This document shows, piece after piece, positions 24,401 to 33,448 of a stretch of 64,000 bases of DNA. This DNA comes from Acanthaster planci (lineage: Eukaryota; Echinodermata; Asteroidea; Valvatida; Acanthasteridae). The DNA lies in contig NW_019091431.1 in assembly GCF_001949145.1 (NCBI RefSeq), positions 186,001 to 250,000 of the forward strand, read 5' to 3'. The notes under the pieces were generated by a model. It was not told the origin of the DNA and did no database searches. It saw nothing but the letters and a program-made list of their open reading frames with translations. Numbering within the stretch: the first letter of the stretch is position 1; each line of letters starts with the position of its first letter. The translations under genes were made by a program, and so were the position numbers.

Positions 24401-27400
24401 TTAAGTTCGTACGTGTAGGGGTACTGTTCGGCGAATAGCAAATAAGCCGTGGAAATCGGGCCACTCTCTATAGACGTTTCCCACACAGTTAAACTCAACT
24501 AGTGAGCAGTTGGCCATACTTTCACTCAGATGAATAGAAAACCATGCCAAATGACATGAACAATTTCCTAGTTTGAAATTACAAACTCCCGGATATCTGT
24601 GCGTTACCAGCCCTGACTATTTACATGAACAATAGAGTTGGGTTTCACTTTTGTATGGTAGGAAAATGTCACTAAAAATGACCTATTACAGGTCGTCTTA
24701 TGTCACATAAACCCACCAGGTGTTTTCATAATTCTAAACCAAATAAAAAGTATCGCATAATGCGCTTGCATAATGCGCACTGAGCCTCTCCATTAAGTGC
24801 ATCGCTGCTGCAAATGTATACATATCGCAGACTTGCTGTCGATTTTTTTAAATAATTTTTAAAATTGTTCTGTGCTGGTGTCACACAGCCATTCATTCTA
24901 TGGACGCTCAGGGAGGGACTTTCCTTAGTCATTCTAGTAGTTGCATTTGGCGAATACTGAAGCACTTTTTTCCTCGGGTACCTACCCGACCCTAAATAAT
25001 TAATAAACTCTCGCAAACCCCAAACCATCTGCCTCTGGACCAAAGGGCGTTCAGGGTTTCAAGGGGCGCTCAGGGTCTCAAAAGGGCGCTCAAGGCCACC
25101 CAGCTGCCTTGTAGGGTACCTACCCGACCCAGAGAACCTATCCCCACAGACCCTCCCCCTCCCTCACCGGCGCTCTCTCTCACTCTCTCCCCCTTCCCGC
25201 TTCACACACGATCTCTCGTTTGTCGAAATGTGCATCGTTAAAACCGTGTTTAATAAGCCGATTTATTGTGGCGTGAGTGTGCTCGATTACATGATTTTTA
25301 CTACAACATGTTGGTGGGATTTGTCGTTGTGATGTCCTTCCGTTTTTGTTTAGTTTGTGTGTCTGACTGATTATTGTGCAGGCTTGGAGTGGCACGCTCT
25401 TTTGGCCAAAGTGATATTTTTCACTCTTGTGTTTCTCCAAGGCATTCCTGCACAGTCCTCGTTTTTCCTTATGCACGTCTGTCTTGTCTGTCTTTTGCTT
25501 GATTATTCTTACGTCTTTTATATTGATTGACTGTTTACATGTGTGTTTCCTTTTTCAATCTGTATTGTTTCCTTTTTCAATCTGTATTGATCCTCTTTTT
25601 ATATTATTTGTTGGATATAATTTTTATTGTATGTATATTGCCTGTTGTACATTTTGAATCTGCTTGAATTGATTAATCATCATAATAATAACACGCTAAA
25701 ATCAGATTTTGGAAAAGACGTTTGTGTGCTATACAGCGACACCAAAGTTTACTCGTTTAGATCAAAACAAATAACGTCAACCGATACCTTCATCAAAAAC
25801 GAGACCTCTTTGACTTTTCTAATTATCCAACAGATCACTCACTTTACGATCCTAACAATAAAAGGCCACCCGGCTGTCATGGGAAAGATGAAAGACGACT
25901 TTGGCGGCAAACTAGTTTCGGAAGTGGTGTGTCTACGCTCTAAAATGTATTCGATCTTACTAAAAAATGACAGTAAAATAAAAAAAAGGGCCAAAGGAGT
26001 AGCCAAAGTCGTTATCGTACTAAAAAAACCTGCGACACGGGGCTTACGAAGAAACGTTGCTTGATCACAAACACGTCTATACGAAACAACATCACATAAG
26101 ATCACAAAAGAACATGATTTAAACCACCGTTCAAAACAAATTAAGCCTGTCTCCTTTAGATACATTTTATCAAATGGCATGGACACTTTGGCCTACGGTC
26201 ATTACCGAGCCGGCGGTAGCTCTGTGTCTTCGGGTACCACTTGAAACTCTTCTCACACAAAAGAACGCTTTGGCCCGTCGAGCAAGTAGTACAGCGTTGG
26301 TCCCATTGTCACCTTTTTGCCGTTGACTCGTTTAAATCGACTTGTTCGCTTTTCGATTTGGTACACGTCTACGCTCCAAATCGGATCGATCGCTTTCCTG
26401 ACAGTACCACCTTCTAGTTCACCCGGGTAATATAGGTATCGGACTAAGGCGTTTGGAAAAATTTCTGACCGCTCACTTCACTCAAGTTTGTTCGCTTTGC
26501 TTTTCTGGGGTACAGCAGGCAAATCTTTCTTTGTTCACGACAATAAACAAGTTACAAAAATTAACTCTCATATTATTTTTAGCCTGATTTTTTTTAAACG
26601 GAAGAAAAACATTTTTTAAAACTTACAGTAACGTTATCAGCATAAGAAACAGACAGTTTGGTTTTCTTTTATGATATAATAAGAGATTACGAGGCGGAAA
26701 ATCTAGAAGAATTCAACGCCACCATACCCAAAGAATAAATGACCTCAACGAACAAACAGCAAATTTGCAAAATTAGCAGGAATTTATTAGCAGCAATCGG
26801 ACGCACATGAATATTTAATGATTTTAACTCGAGAAAAAAGATACTATTGAAGAAGAACGCAGCATCACACTGGAATTTATTCGAGAAGGATTTTTAGCCG
26901 ACAATACCGACGAAAGAACAAGAACAATTAGAAGCGCTCAATCCGAACCCAGAGATGCTCTTTTAGTTTTGGGTTTTAATCTCAACATCATACAACGGCT
27001 ACACACGAGAGAAACGTCGGGAATTTTTTTTGTAATCCGGAGAGCGCGGTTGCATCGTTATTCCATAGGGGTTTCATCACGTTGATTGGTTTGAATTTAT
27101 TTTAAACGCCAGGCCGAGTGTGAACTTTAAAGTTCACCGAGACTCCACTTTAGTTACAATTATGGTGATAGATTTAAATCTCAGATTGAGATTGGGTAAA
27201 GAAGTCGGTAAGTTGCTCATTTTGCAAAAGGTCGGTTAGTTCCAAACGTTGTTTACAAAGGAAATATAAACGTAAACCCTTTTGACGAGCTTTGGATACA
27301 CTGTCGAGAATTAAAACACCAGTTTTAATTATTTTAATGGTCAACCTTCAGACATGTTGTGTACCGTCATTGATCCGACCAAAAACAAAACGATAAACAA

Positions 27401-30400
27401 AACGATAAAACCGCTTAAACCCAAATAAATAACAAGTTTCCATTTTTCGTTAAGAAACGATAAAGGAGAAACTATTAATGACAAGGGTGGTAAAATTTTG
27501 ACCGAGCTAGAATTTGTAACGCAAGTCTAAAATGTTTTGAGACATATAATTAAGAAATGAGAATTAAAAAGAAGCAATGAAAAGCCTCAATACCCCCAAT
27601 ATGTTAAGGCTTTGTCCCGACTCCCGAGCTACCAGATTGTGAACTGCTTGAACCGAGTAAAGGGCCGTGTCAAGAAACAAAACTCTACAAACTCAAAAAG
27701 ATCAAAGACATCAAAAAAGAACTGTTGCAAGAGCGCATTGCGAGAGCGGCTACTCACCGCGCTCAATTATGTAGAATACGGAGTCGAGGCATTGGGTGCC
27801 GCTTCAGCCGCTATAGGTATCCCTGCTTTAATGAGGGTGGTCTCGGCCTCGATGGGCTGGTGATGGAAGATCTCGCAATCGGTGCGTTTGAGGCATATGC
27901 AGTGTTGAAATATGCGAGTCGTCGGTTACTCCACAAAACCAAAACACGATCAGATTCGGGTGTTGTGCGACGCAAAGTTAAACACGATCGGTGAGTATAT
28001 TTCTCAACCTATTAACGACGGGGACATTTCTCACGAAGAACTTATTTTGATTACCGGTGAATTAAGCAAGTTTAAGAACTAAAAGAAGAGAGCCGCAATA
28101 AGACAGATACCAAACTGAGACCGTGTCCGAAACAGGTTTCCAGAGCTACGGCTAGGTCTATTGTCTACGCGTCTCCACGCATTTCCAATGGAGCGAAAAC
28201 CTAGACCTAGCTCCAGACAAGAGATTCGGATGCAGCCTTACTCAAACGAGAGAATCCAAAGCCGAGACCCAAGCCATAATCGAGGAACTTGCGAAAACGT
28301 TGTCGCGAGAAATGTTCGATGAGGGGAAAAAGTTATGATTGCGTTGGGAGAAAACGCATAAAAAAGTTCTGGAGTGTAAACGTTGTTAAACGTGAAACTG
28401 GATGGTATCTGGGGTATGAACATGCAAAAACAAAATCACCTCCTAAATACTGAGAGCAACCGGTCCAAACAATGATCCCGAGTGCACCTGAAATGACATT
28501 CTAAAAAATTAACCCCCACTTTAATTGAGGTGGGGGTTAATTAATTTTAGTTTTAAACTTTTTTATATTCATATCACGCTCTCACACTCACGCTCACTTT
28601 CACGCTTTCACGCTCACTTTCACGCTTACTTTCACGCTCGCTTTCACACTCGCTTTCACACTCGTTTTCACTTCCACTCAAACCCAACGCATCTGAAGTT
28701 GCTTTTTCTTGATAAAAGTTTTAAATCGTTGTTCGTTTTTAGTTGAGCTTCATTGACTCGATATCTAACGCTCGCGCCGCACAAAAGTATGCCGTGAGAT
28801 CCGTAAAATGCATCTTGTACGATATCATCAACGCTTTCACTTTGCACCGTTTGTTCTTTGCACCGTTTGTTTGTAAACTAATCGATTTGGGTCGGTTTTT
28901 GATATTTGACAAACATACGATGTCGTTCGTTATAAGGGGGTTTAATGACATAACTTATTTTGTCTTTGTCATCCACTGGGAGGATTTTGGAACTCTTAGA
29001 CGAATTGACGGTGGTTTTAGGTAACAGGCTATTTTTGTGGGTGTGACCATCGATGTAACCGTAAACTTTTTGATTGATATGATCCAAAAGGTTTCTATGT
29101 TATTAGTTGTGTCAAACGCGATTTAATGTTGACCCGTTTCTTTTTTAGTTCCAAATTCGCAGATGGGTTGAATGCCGTAACAACGCGTGTTCACTAATAG
29201 CAAGTTTGTCTGGATCAAAAAGACCGTAAGTAATGTTTGGGTCAGTATTGATGTCGTTGAGACGTTGGTAGTCGTCGGTGATGATAAAGGTTTGGGGTTT
29301 AGACATGGTTTGGTTACGATTTATACATAGGTTTTCATTTTTTTATAATGAGTTTTATTCAAAATGATCTAATCAACACAAAAATCTTTATGAGTAAAAC
29401 GATAGGGGTTACACCATGGATCAATCTCTTTCTTGATTATGTGTGGTTCTGTGAAGAACCGGGAAGCTTTACTCGTGCAGTTCTTTCACCGTGAAAACCT
29501 TCAAGTCTTACAAAATATCTTCTATGATTGGGTCTTCGCCATATTCAATTATTAAACCTAATTTAACTGCTTTTTCGTCTAAGTCAGATTCGGGATCCGG
29601 GTCATCTTTTTTTCTGAATCTCGTCTTTTCACAGAGACCATAATTCACTGTTACAAATTGCAAACAATTCTTCATATAAATCTTTGTAATCGATGCAATA
29701 TTTACAATGAACACATTTTTCACATTCGGTGCATTTTTCACAACGGCCACAATCGACACACTTTTCGCTATGTACACAATCGACACATTCATCGCAATAT
29801 TCACAGTCTACGCAACCGTGGCATTTGTCACAAATAAAAAAGTCTTTACAATATTTGCAACTTTTGCATTCCCCACAACATTTGTAATGGTTACATTCTC
29901 TACATTCGACACATCTATCGATATGATTAGAGTTAGTGCAATATCTAGAATTGCAAGCGTCTGTCACGTTAAATGATCGAAATGTGGTTACAATTAAAAC
30001 ATTGTTCCCAATTAATTACAAATATTGGTTTTTGGTCTGACATCTCGGTTTGGTCTGGTGGTTTGTATATAGGTGTGATAATATTTTTTTTTTTGGAGAG
30101 AGAGGGCGTAAGAGGGGGGAGCGAGCGAGTGTGGAGGGGGGTCTCTGTGGATAGGTTCTCTGGGTCAGGCAGGTACCCTGCAAGGCAGCTGGATGGCCTT
30201 AAGCGACCCTTGAGACACTGAGCACCCGTTTAGACCTGAGCACCCATAAGAGGGGGGAGCGAGTGTGGAGGGGGTCTCTGGGGATAGGTTCTCTGGGTCG
30301 GGTAGGTACCCTGCCTTAAGCGACCCTTGAGACACTGAGCACCTTTTGAGACCTGAGCGGCCTTTGATCCAGAGGCAGGTGGTTTGGGGTTTGTGAGATT

Positions 30401-30709
30401 TTTTTTTCATTTTTTAGGGTCGGGTAGGTACCCAAAGAAAAGAGTACTCCAGTATTCTCCAAATGCAACTACTATTCTTCACACTTACCTTAATGTATTT
30501 GTAATGCACTGGTCCTGCTGTAGACACCTTATGTGCTCGTAACATCTTCCAATGAAAATATCACTGATGTTGGGCGTGGTGGGTCCCTTCTCAGGCTGCT
30601 GGTTCAGCACGGATGAAGATCGGTCGGCAGATCGATAAGATATCATGTGACCCCCAGCAAAGAGAGGCAGAAGGATGCACAGAGAGATACAGAGCAAGGA
30701 CCGACCCAT
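21416..30709 (-). CDS. ADP-ribosyl cyclase (CD38/BST1 family), complete, 326 aa, probably GPI-anchored
   Basis: Ecto-enzyme converting NAD to cyclic ADP-ribose/ADP-ribose. Exons on the minus strand: 30709-30489, 23089-22963, 22836-22615, 22426-22353, 22101-22000, 21812-21726, 21563-21416; 981 nt in frame. Residues 1-20 are a signal peptide (MGRSLLCISLCILLPLFAGG). GRCYEHIRC and CDNLWVTFRDAF match the CD38 N-terminal half. The catalytic set is conserved: Trp120 (LFWSGL), Glu141 (TILEETLPGY), Trp184 (TFWKAA) and Glu221 (TFATTEL), equivalent to human CD38 Trp125, Glu146, Trp189 and Glu226. The CD38 Asp155-Asp156 pair is Asn-Gly here. The C terminus has CSSAMIPN followed by a hydrophobic tail (ALIVAASLVFHLV), suggesting a GPI signal as in BST1 and sea-urchin cyclases. 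Intron 1 (7.4 kb) contains the Polinton-like element, inserted a few bases beyond the exon-1 donor. Confidence 0.92.
23901..23994. mobile_element. Short MITE with CAGTGGCGTAGCC ends
   Basis: 94 bp with terminal inverted repeats CAGTGGCGTAGCC / GGCCACGCCACTG, a terminal sequence common to hAT-like non-autonomous elements of marine animals. Flanks AATGTGGT and ACAATGGT show no perfect 8-bp duplication. Lies in intron 1 of the cyclase gene. Confidence 0.5.
24936..25195 (+). repeat. Left terminal inverted repeat of the Polinton-like element
   Basis: Begins AGTAGTTGCATTTGG. It contains two GGGTACCTACCCGACCC blocks (about 24977 and 25117) separated by CAAACCCCAAACCATCTGCC and GGGCGCTCAGG-type repeats, and ends in a CTCTCT-rich tract. 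Inverted copy at 30095-30473. Confidence 0.75.
25695..26215 (+). pseudogene. B-family DNA polymerase C-terminal fragment (Polinton/adintovirus type)
   Basis: An open frame to 26064 includes YSDT (a degenerate polymerase motif C, normally followed by a second acidic residue), then GKMKDDFGG and LRSKMYSI. These are the conserved C-terminal features of Polinton-type protein-primed polymerases, where the corresponding segment reads G-K-x-K-D-E and L-R-P-K-M-Y-S. Similarity continues past 26015 in another frame (LSPLDTFYQ, homologous to the family's terminal LSPxDDKRY block), so at least one frameshift and an in-frame stop separate the pieces. The upstream half, including palm motif A and the exonuclease domain, is absent. 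Non-functional; no reconstruction attempted. Confidence 0.65.
26212..26470 (-). pseudogene. Retroviral-type integrase C-terminal fragment (Polinton type)
   Basis: A minus-strand frame, open from about 26470, reads LVRYLYYPGELEGG, DPIWSVDVYQIEKR, TLYYLLDGPKRSFV, then an in-frame TGA, then EEFQVVPEDTELPP. This is the SH3-like C-terminal region of Polinton/retroelement integrases (F-V-x-E-E-L near the end). The catalytic DDE core is not found. It converges on the polymerase remnant on the other strand, as expected for genes meeting tail-to-tail within an element. Confidence 0.55.
26840..27085 (+). other. Open stretch of unknown origin inside the Polinton-like element
   Basis: 81 codons are open without an ATG (DTIEEERSITLEFIREGF ... 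LVLGFNLNIIQRL). The amphipathic, charged composition looks protein-like rather than random, but I cannot assign a family. Probably a remnant of an element gene. Confidence 0.3.
27612..28082 (+). pseudogene. Small element-associated protein with hydrophobic helix and KLNTI signature, frame-disrupted
   Basis: The first segment (to 27863) has a basic start and the glycine/alanine-rich hydrophobic stretch EALGAASAAIGIPALMRVV. After stops and a frame change, the same reading phase resumes near 27951 with RVLCDAKLNTIGEYIS, DGDISHEELILI and GELSKFKN before TAA. From memory (not verified), a KLNTI...ISxALxDGxISxEE block of this kind ends uncharacterised proteins found with invertebrate mobile elements. 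Function unknown. Confidence 0.4.
28501..28550. terminator. Perfect-core hairpin between convergent element genes
   Basis: TTAACCCCCAC (28509-28519) pairs with GTGGGGGTTAA (28530-28540), and the outer CTAAAA...TTTTAG bases pair imperfectly, giving an extended stem. It separates the plus-strand half of the element from the minus-strand half, where a bidirectional 3'-end structure would be expected. Function inferred only from position and structure. Confidence 0.45.
28575..28680. repeat. Low-complexity TTTCAC-CTCG tandem repeat
   Basis: Degenerate roughly 12-bp repeats of TTTCACGCTCGC. On the minus strand they are open in one frame and encode a Glu/Ser/Arg-rich stretch (ENECESECESERESKRE), so this may be the degraded tail of an element gene. 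Confidence 0.5.
29145..29306 (-). CDS. Small open frame in the Polinton-like element, unknown
   Basis: ATG at 29306-29304, 53 codons (MSKPQTFIITDDYQRL ... YGLFDPDKLAIS), stop TAA. Composition looks protein-like. Further open sequence in other frames follows downstream (28739-29087), so this is probably the 5' part of a frame-shifted larger gene. Family not recognised. Confidence 0.35.
   Translation of the reverse strand: MSKPQTFIITDDYQRLNDINTDPNITYGLFDPDKLAISEHALLRHSTHLRIWN
29426..29460 (-). terminator. Histone-mRNA-type 3' processing signal (stem-loop plus purine-rich downstream element)
   Basis: On the minus strand GGTTCT-TCAC-AGAACC (29460-29445) gives a 6-bp stem and 4-nt loop, the exact geometry of replication-dependent histone 3' ends, followed by ACACA. 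Nine nucleotides after the stem comes CAAGAAAGAG (29435-29426), identical to the classic sea-urchin histone downstream element bound by U7 snRNA. The loop UCAC departs from the usual UUUC. It lies 47 nt after the stop at 29508 of the Cys-rich frame. Confidence 0.55.
29508..29967 (-). CDS. Cysteine-rich CxxC-repeat protein of the Polinton-like element, with a frame break
   Basis: One frame (29967-29629) encodes about 20 closely spaced Cys residues in C-x2-C-x2/5-C knuckles (CVECRECNHYKCCGECKSCK and onward) that could bind several zinc ions. It begins at a GTG, not an ATG; open frame extends further upstream, so the true start is uncertain. It ends LWSL-stop. An overlapping frame (to 29508) continues with a charged tail (KKDDPDPESDLDEKAVKLG ... 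EDPIIEDIL), which looks like the original C terminus displaced by a one-base shift near 29635. It is followed by a histone-type 3' end. Nucleic-acid binding is a guess from the knuckles; the family is not recognised. Confidence 0.45.
30095..30473 (-). repeat. Right terminal inverted repeat of the Polinton-like element, with internal duplication
   Basis: Read on the minus strand it starts AGTAGTTGCATTTGG and matches the left repeat, but the block from GGTGCTCAG through GGGTACCTACCCGACCCAGAG to CTCGCTCCCCCCTCTTA occurs twice in tandem (about 30100-30235 and 30236-30355). This makes it about 120 bp longer than the left copy. Confidence 0.7.
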
Positions 30710-33448
30710 AACTGGACAAGAACGTCGCTGCTGGACTCAAGTTGCCTCCAAACTGCAATTATCAATTTATTACAGTGAATTTAGCACGAAAGAAAATTCC
30801 ACATTTCCGGTGTAGTTTGACAAGCCACAGGGCCAGCTCAATAAACAGAACGTACCACCAGCTCCATGAAACCTCCCGGTTCAACTGAACCGGAAATGCT
30901 AGTCAATCCAAAGTGAGGAAGACAGCCCACCGTTATTGCCAAAGGCATACAAGACCACAAGTACAGGTCCTACAGGATCCTACTTGCTAGGCAAGGAAAT
31001 CATACTTTCAATTAATAAACTACACGATTCACACAAGAATCTGACAACCACAGTGTGTACATATTGACCTGTTCGTTGACCATGCATGTTAATTGTTCAC
31101 AAAGTCAATTTTCTGTTCGTCAGTAACATTTCCGTGACCAAGTTACATGTATTTTATGTTTCAGTGCACCATATACTTGCATGCAGCGAAATTCAAACAA
31201 TACCTTGACACGTTAATACATTTATAGGCAAGTATAGGCTATACACACGACAACGACGCTGTGCAAAGATACTTGTCATGTAGCTCATGTCCACCTGCAG
31301 TCTTCCCATGGTCTACCCATTAAACGCGAAAGCCAGAGGGGATAGGGCAAGGAGGTGGGGTGGGAAGGGTCATCCCTAGGAAAGAATAGCCCATCCTGGT
31401 GGGTCATGGCGATCCGGACCAAATCCTTAACTACGAACCCACAAGTGTTTAAGTTGCCGTTAATGCACTGAATAACCTCGACATTCCGAACAAGGAAGTA
31501 CCCGGTATGCTGGCCAAGAAATTACTCTCTACATATACGTGAAATGTGGTCATCCAGATTCATAGTTCTCTTGTGGTGTTACGATATTTTCAAAAGCCCT
31601 ATTACTTTAGCACACAACATACTGTAACCTACTGCTGTAAGGCGCGTCTGCATTTTTATCACATTACACGTACTTTCCTTTTGTGCCGGGCGCGGTCGGG
31701 AATCATGCGCCTTTGGAAGCCACTAACTGGGGCCGCAGTCATGCGGCCTGCAGCAGAAGCATATTTCAAGTAATTCCTACCAAAATTTACACAAGGTCAG
31801 CCTAGTTCAGTAAAGCAGTACAGTGTACATGTACATACCTTTCCCACGACAAGTTTCAGGAAAATCAATAAACAGTGCACGTGCTCACTCGGTCAACACA
31901 GTGAAGCCCAAGCTGTTGCAACCTTGTTTTATATAAGTCATGGTCGGCGTACAAACCGGGGTTTAAAAATCGCTTCCTGTTGTCGAATTCAAAGGAAGCA
32001 CCTGCTTTCTGTATGAAAACTCCCGTGTTTTCTCGTATTGCAGCGTTTCAGTGAATTATTACTGAAGTACATGTACTTGTACTTCCTTGTACAAGACATG
32101 CACGGCGTGGTGCAAGCGGAGTAGACTTCATCTCAGTCTGACGGTGGTCCGCTCACACTGTCATTGGTGTTTGTACATGATAGAGCACTCCCCTAAACTT
32201 GATCCTAACATGGACTCAAGAGGGTCCGTGGTCCTAAGTACAGGTATATGCATATTGGATGATATAGTAAACATACATCAAATCGCATGACGACACATTT
32301 GCTCAACGGTTAAACACATGCATGTTAATGACAAAAGTGACCAGCTTTTTCATGCCATGTACACGTTGATTTTCCGGACTGCTCGTTGATCTAAAAATCT
32401 CTTTATGTATCACAGGCACTGAGAAACAAAATGAAACTATATAAAAGAGGGACAAGATCCGAAGCGAAAGGTTCTTCAAGCTACGTGCAAATAGCACAAG
32501 ATCTCTATAAGTATGAGAGTAAATAGGTGTTTAAATGATTAACAAAGGTTGCTACAATGGAAACTGCATGTAGTTCTTTAATCATTCCAGTAACATTAAA
32601 ATTGGGGATACGCCCGGAATAACAAGACATCAAAAGTCATTGAGTATTCTATTTAAATAATGCTCAATATATACAAGCCTCTTGTATACTGCGAATTTTT
32701 CTTCATTGCGAATACAATGTGTATACGTGTACAAGTATCCGACTTGAGTGTGGTTTCAATGAAAAAGAAAAGCTCTGATCTTGCACGCATTTATTCAACT
32801 CTCAGACAATAAGGCTAAAGAGCTTTGTAACACACACAAAAAAACTTAACTTCTATTCAAGGAACCCGAGTTTCGTCATATCAGAAAAAAACTGAAAAAC
32901 TCAATTACAAAATTTCCACAATATTTGCCAAATGGCAGCATTTAAAAAGTCAAGAGAAAACACACGGACTTATCACTTTTAAGCTTGATACAGAATGAAG
33001 CGGTAATCTCAACACCTAGAAAGTTTTTTGCAAAAGAACTTTTCATGTATGGGATGACTGAGGAATACATGACTACGCGAAAATTATGGTTATCTTCGTC
33101 ATTATAAAAATCAGATTACTCTTAGTTATGCTAACTTAAAACCTTTAACAAACTTCATAAAAATTGGACTTTTGACTTGCACATGAATAAACTTAGTGCA
33201 GGAAAGAAAAATGTTCCACAGTACTATGGGCCTCAAACTGGACCAAGAAAGGGCGCTATTTTCTTTGCAACGGCGGCTCCTTTGGGCGGAACTGAACTTC
33301 GCTGGTTTGCGAACCACTAGGAAATGCATGCGTTACGGTTGCATCGCTACCAACAAAATGAATACTCGTACTCCAGGACAACATGTCTCCTTTCAACCGA
33401 TGAGGGGGTGCTTCTGCTCGAGGCAGGTTAGTCTGTTATAGTCTCTGA
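30710..33448. other. Intergenic region upstream of the cyclase gene
   Basis: 5' flank of the cyclase gene and 3' flank of the zinc-finger gene. It contains part of a dispersed repeat (33236-33440). No coding exon recognised; short ORFs lack family features. Confidence 0.45.
33236..33440 (+). repeat. Dispersed repeat B, copy 1
   Basis: Shares ATGAGGGGGTGCTTCTGCTC followed by GAGGCAG, the preceding TTTCAACC, and AACCACTAGGAAA/GCATGCGTT-type sequence with 52080-52262 in the same orientation, diverged. No coding capacity or clear ends. Confidence 0.55.

Larger units (their letters stand above)
24936..30473. mobile_element. Polinton/Maverick-like element, internally reduced (5538 bp)
   Basis: Both ends begin AGTAGTTGCATTTGG in inverted orientation and are bordered by a perfect ATTCT direct repeat (24931-24935 and 30474-30478). 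The long terminal inverted repeats (about 260 bp left, 380 bp right) contain repeated GGGTACCTACCCGACCC blocks. The interior carries remnants of a protein-primed-type B-family DNA polymerase (+), a retroviral-type integrase (-), a helical membrane-like protein (+), a Cys-rich protein (-) and small open frames. PolB + integrase + long inverted repeats is the defining set of Polintons and related adintovirus-like elements. Intact members are 13-20 kb, so most genes (capsids, ATPase, protease) are missing or unrecognisable here. Polintons usually make 6-bp duplications; only 5 bp match here. All recognisable genes are broken. Confidence 0.75.
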
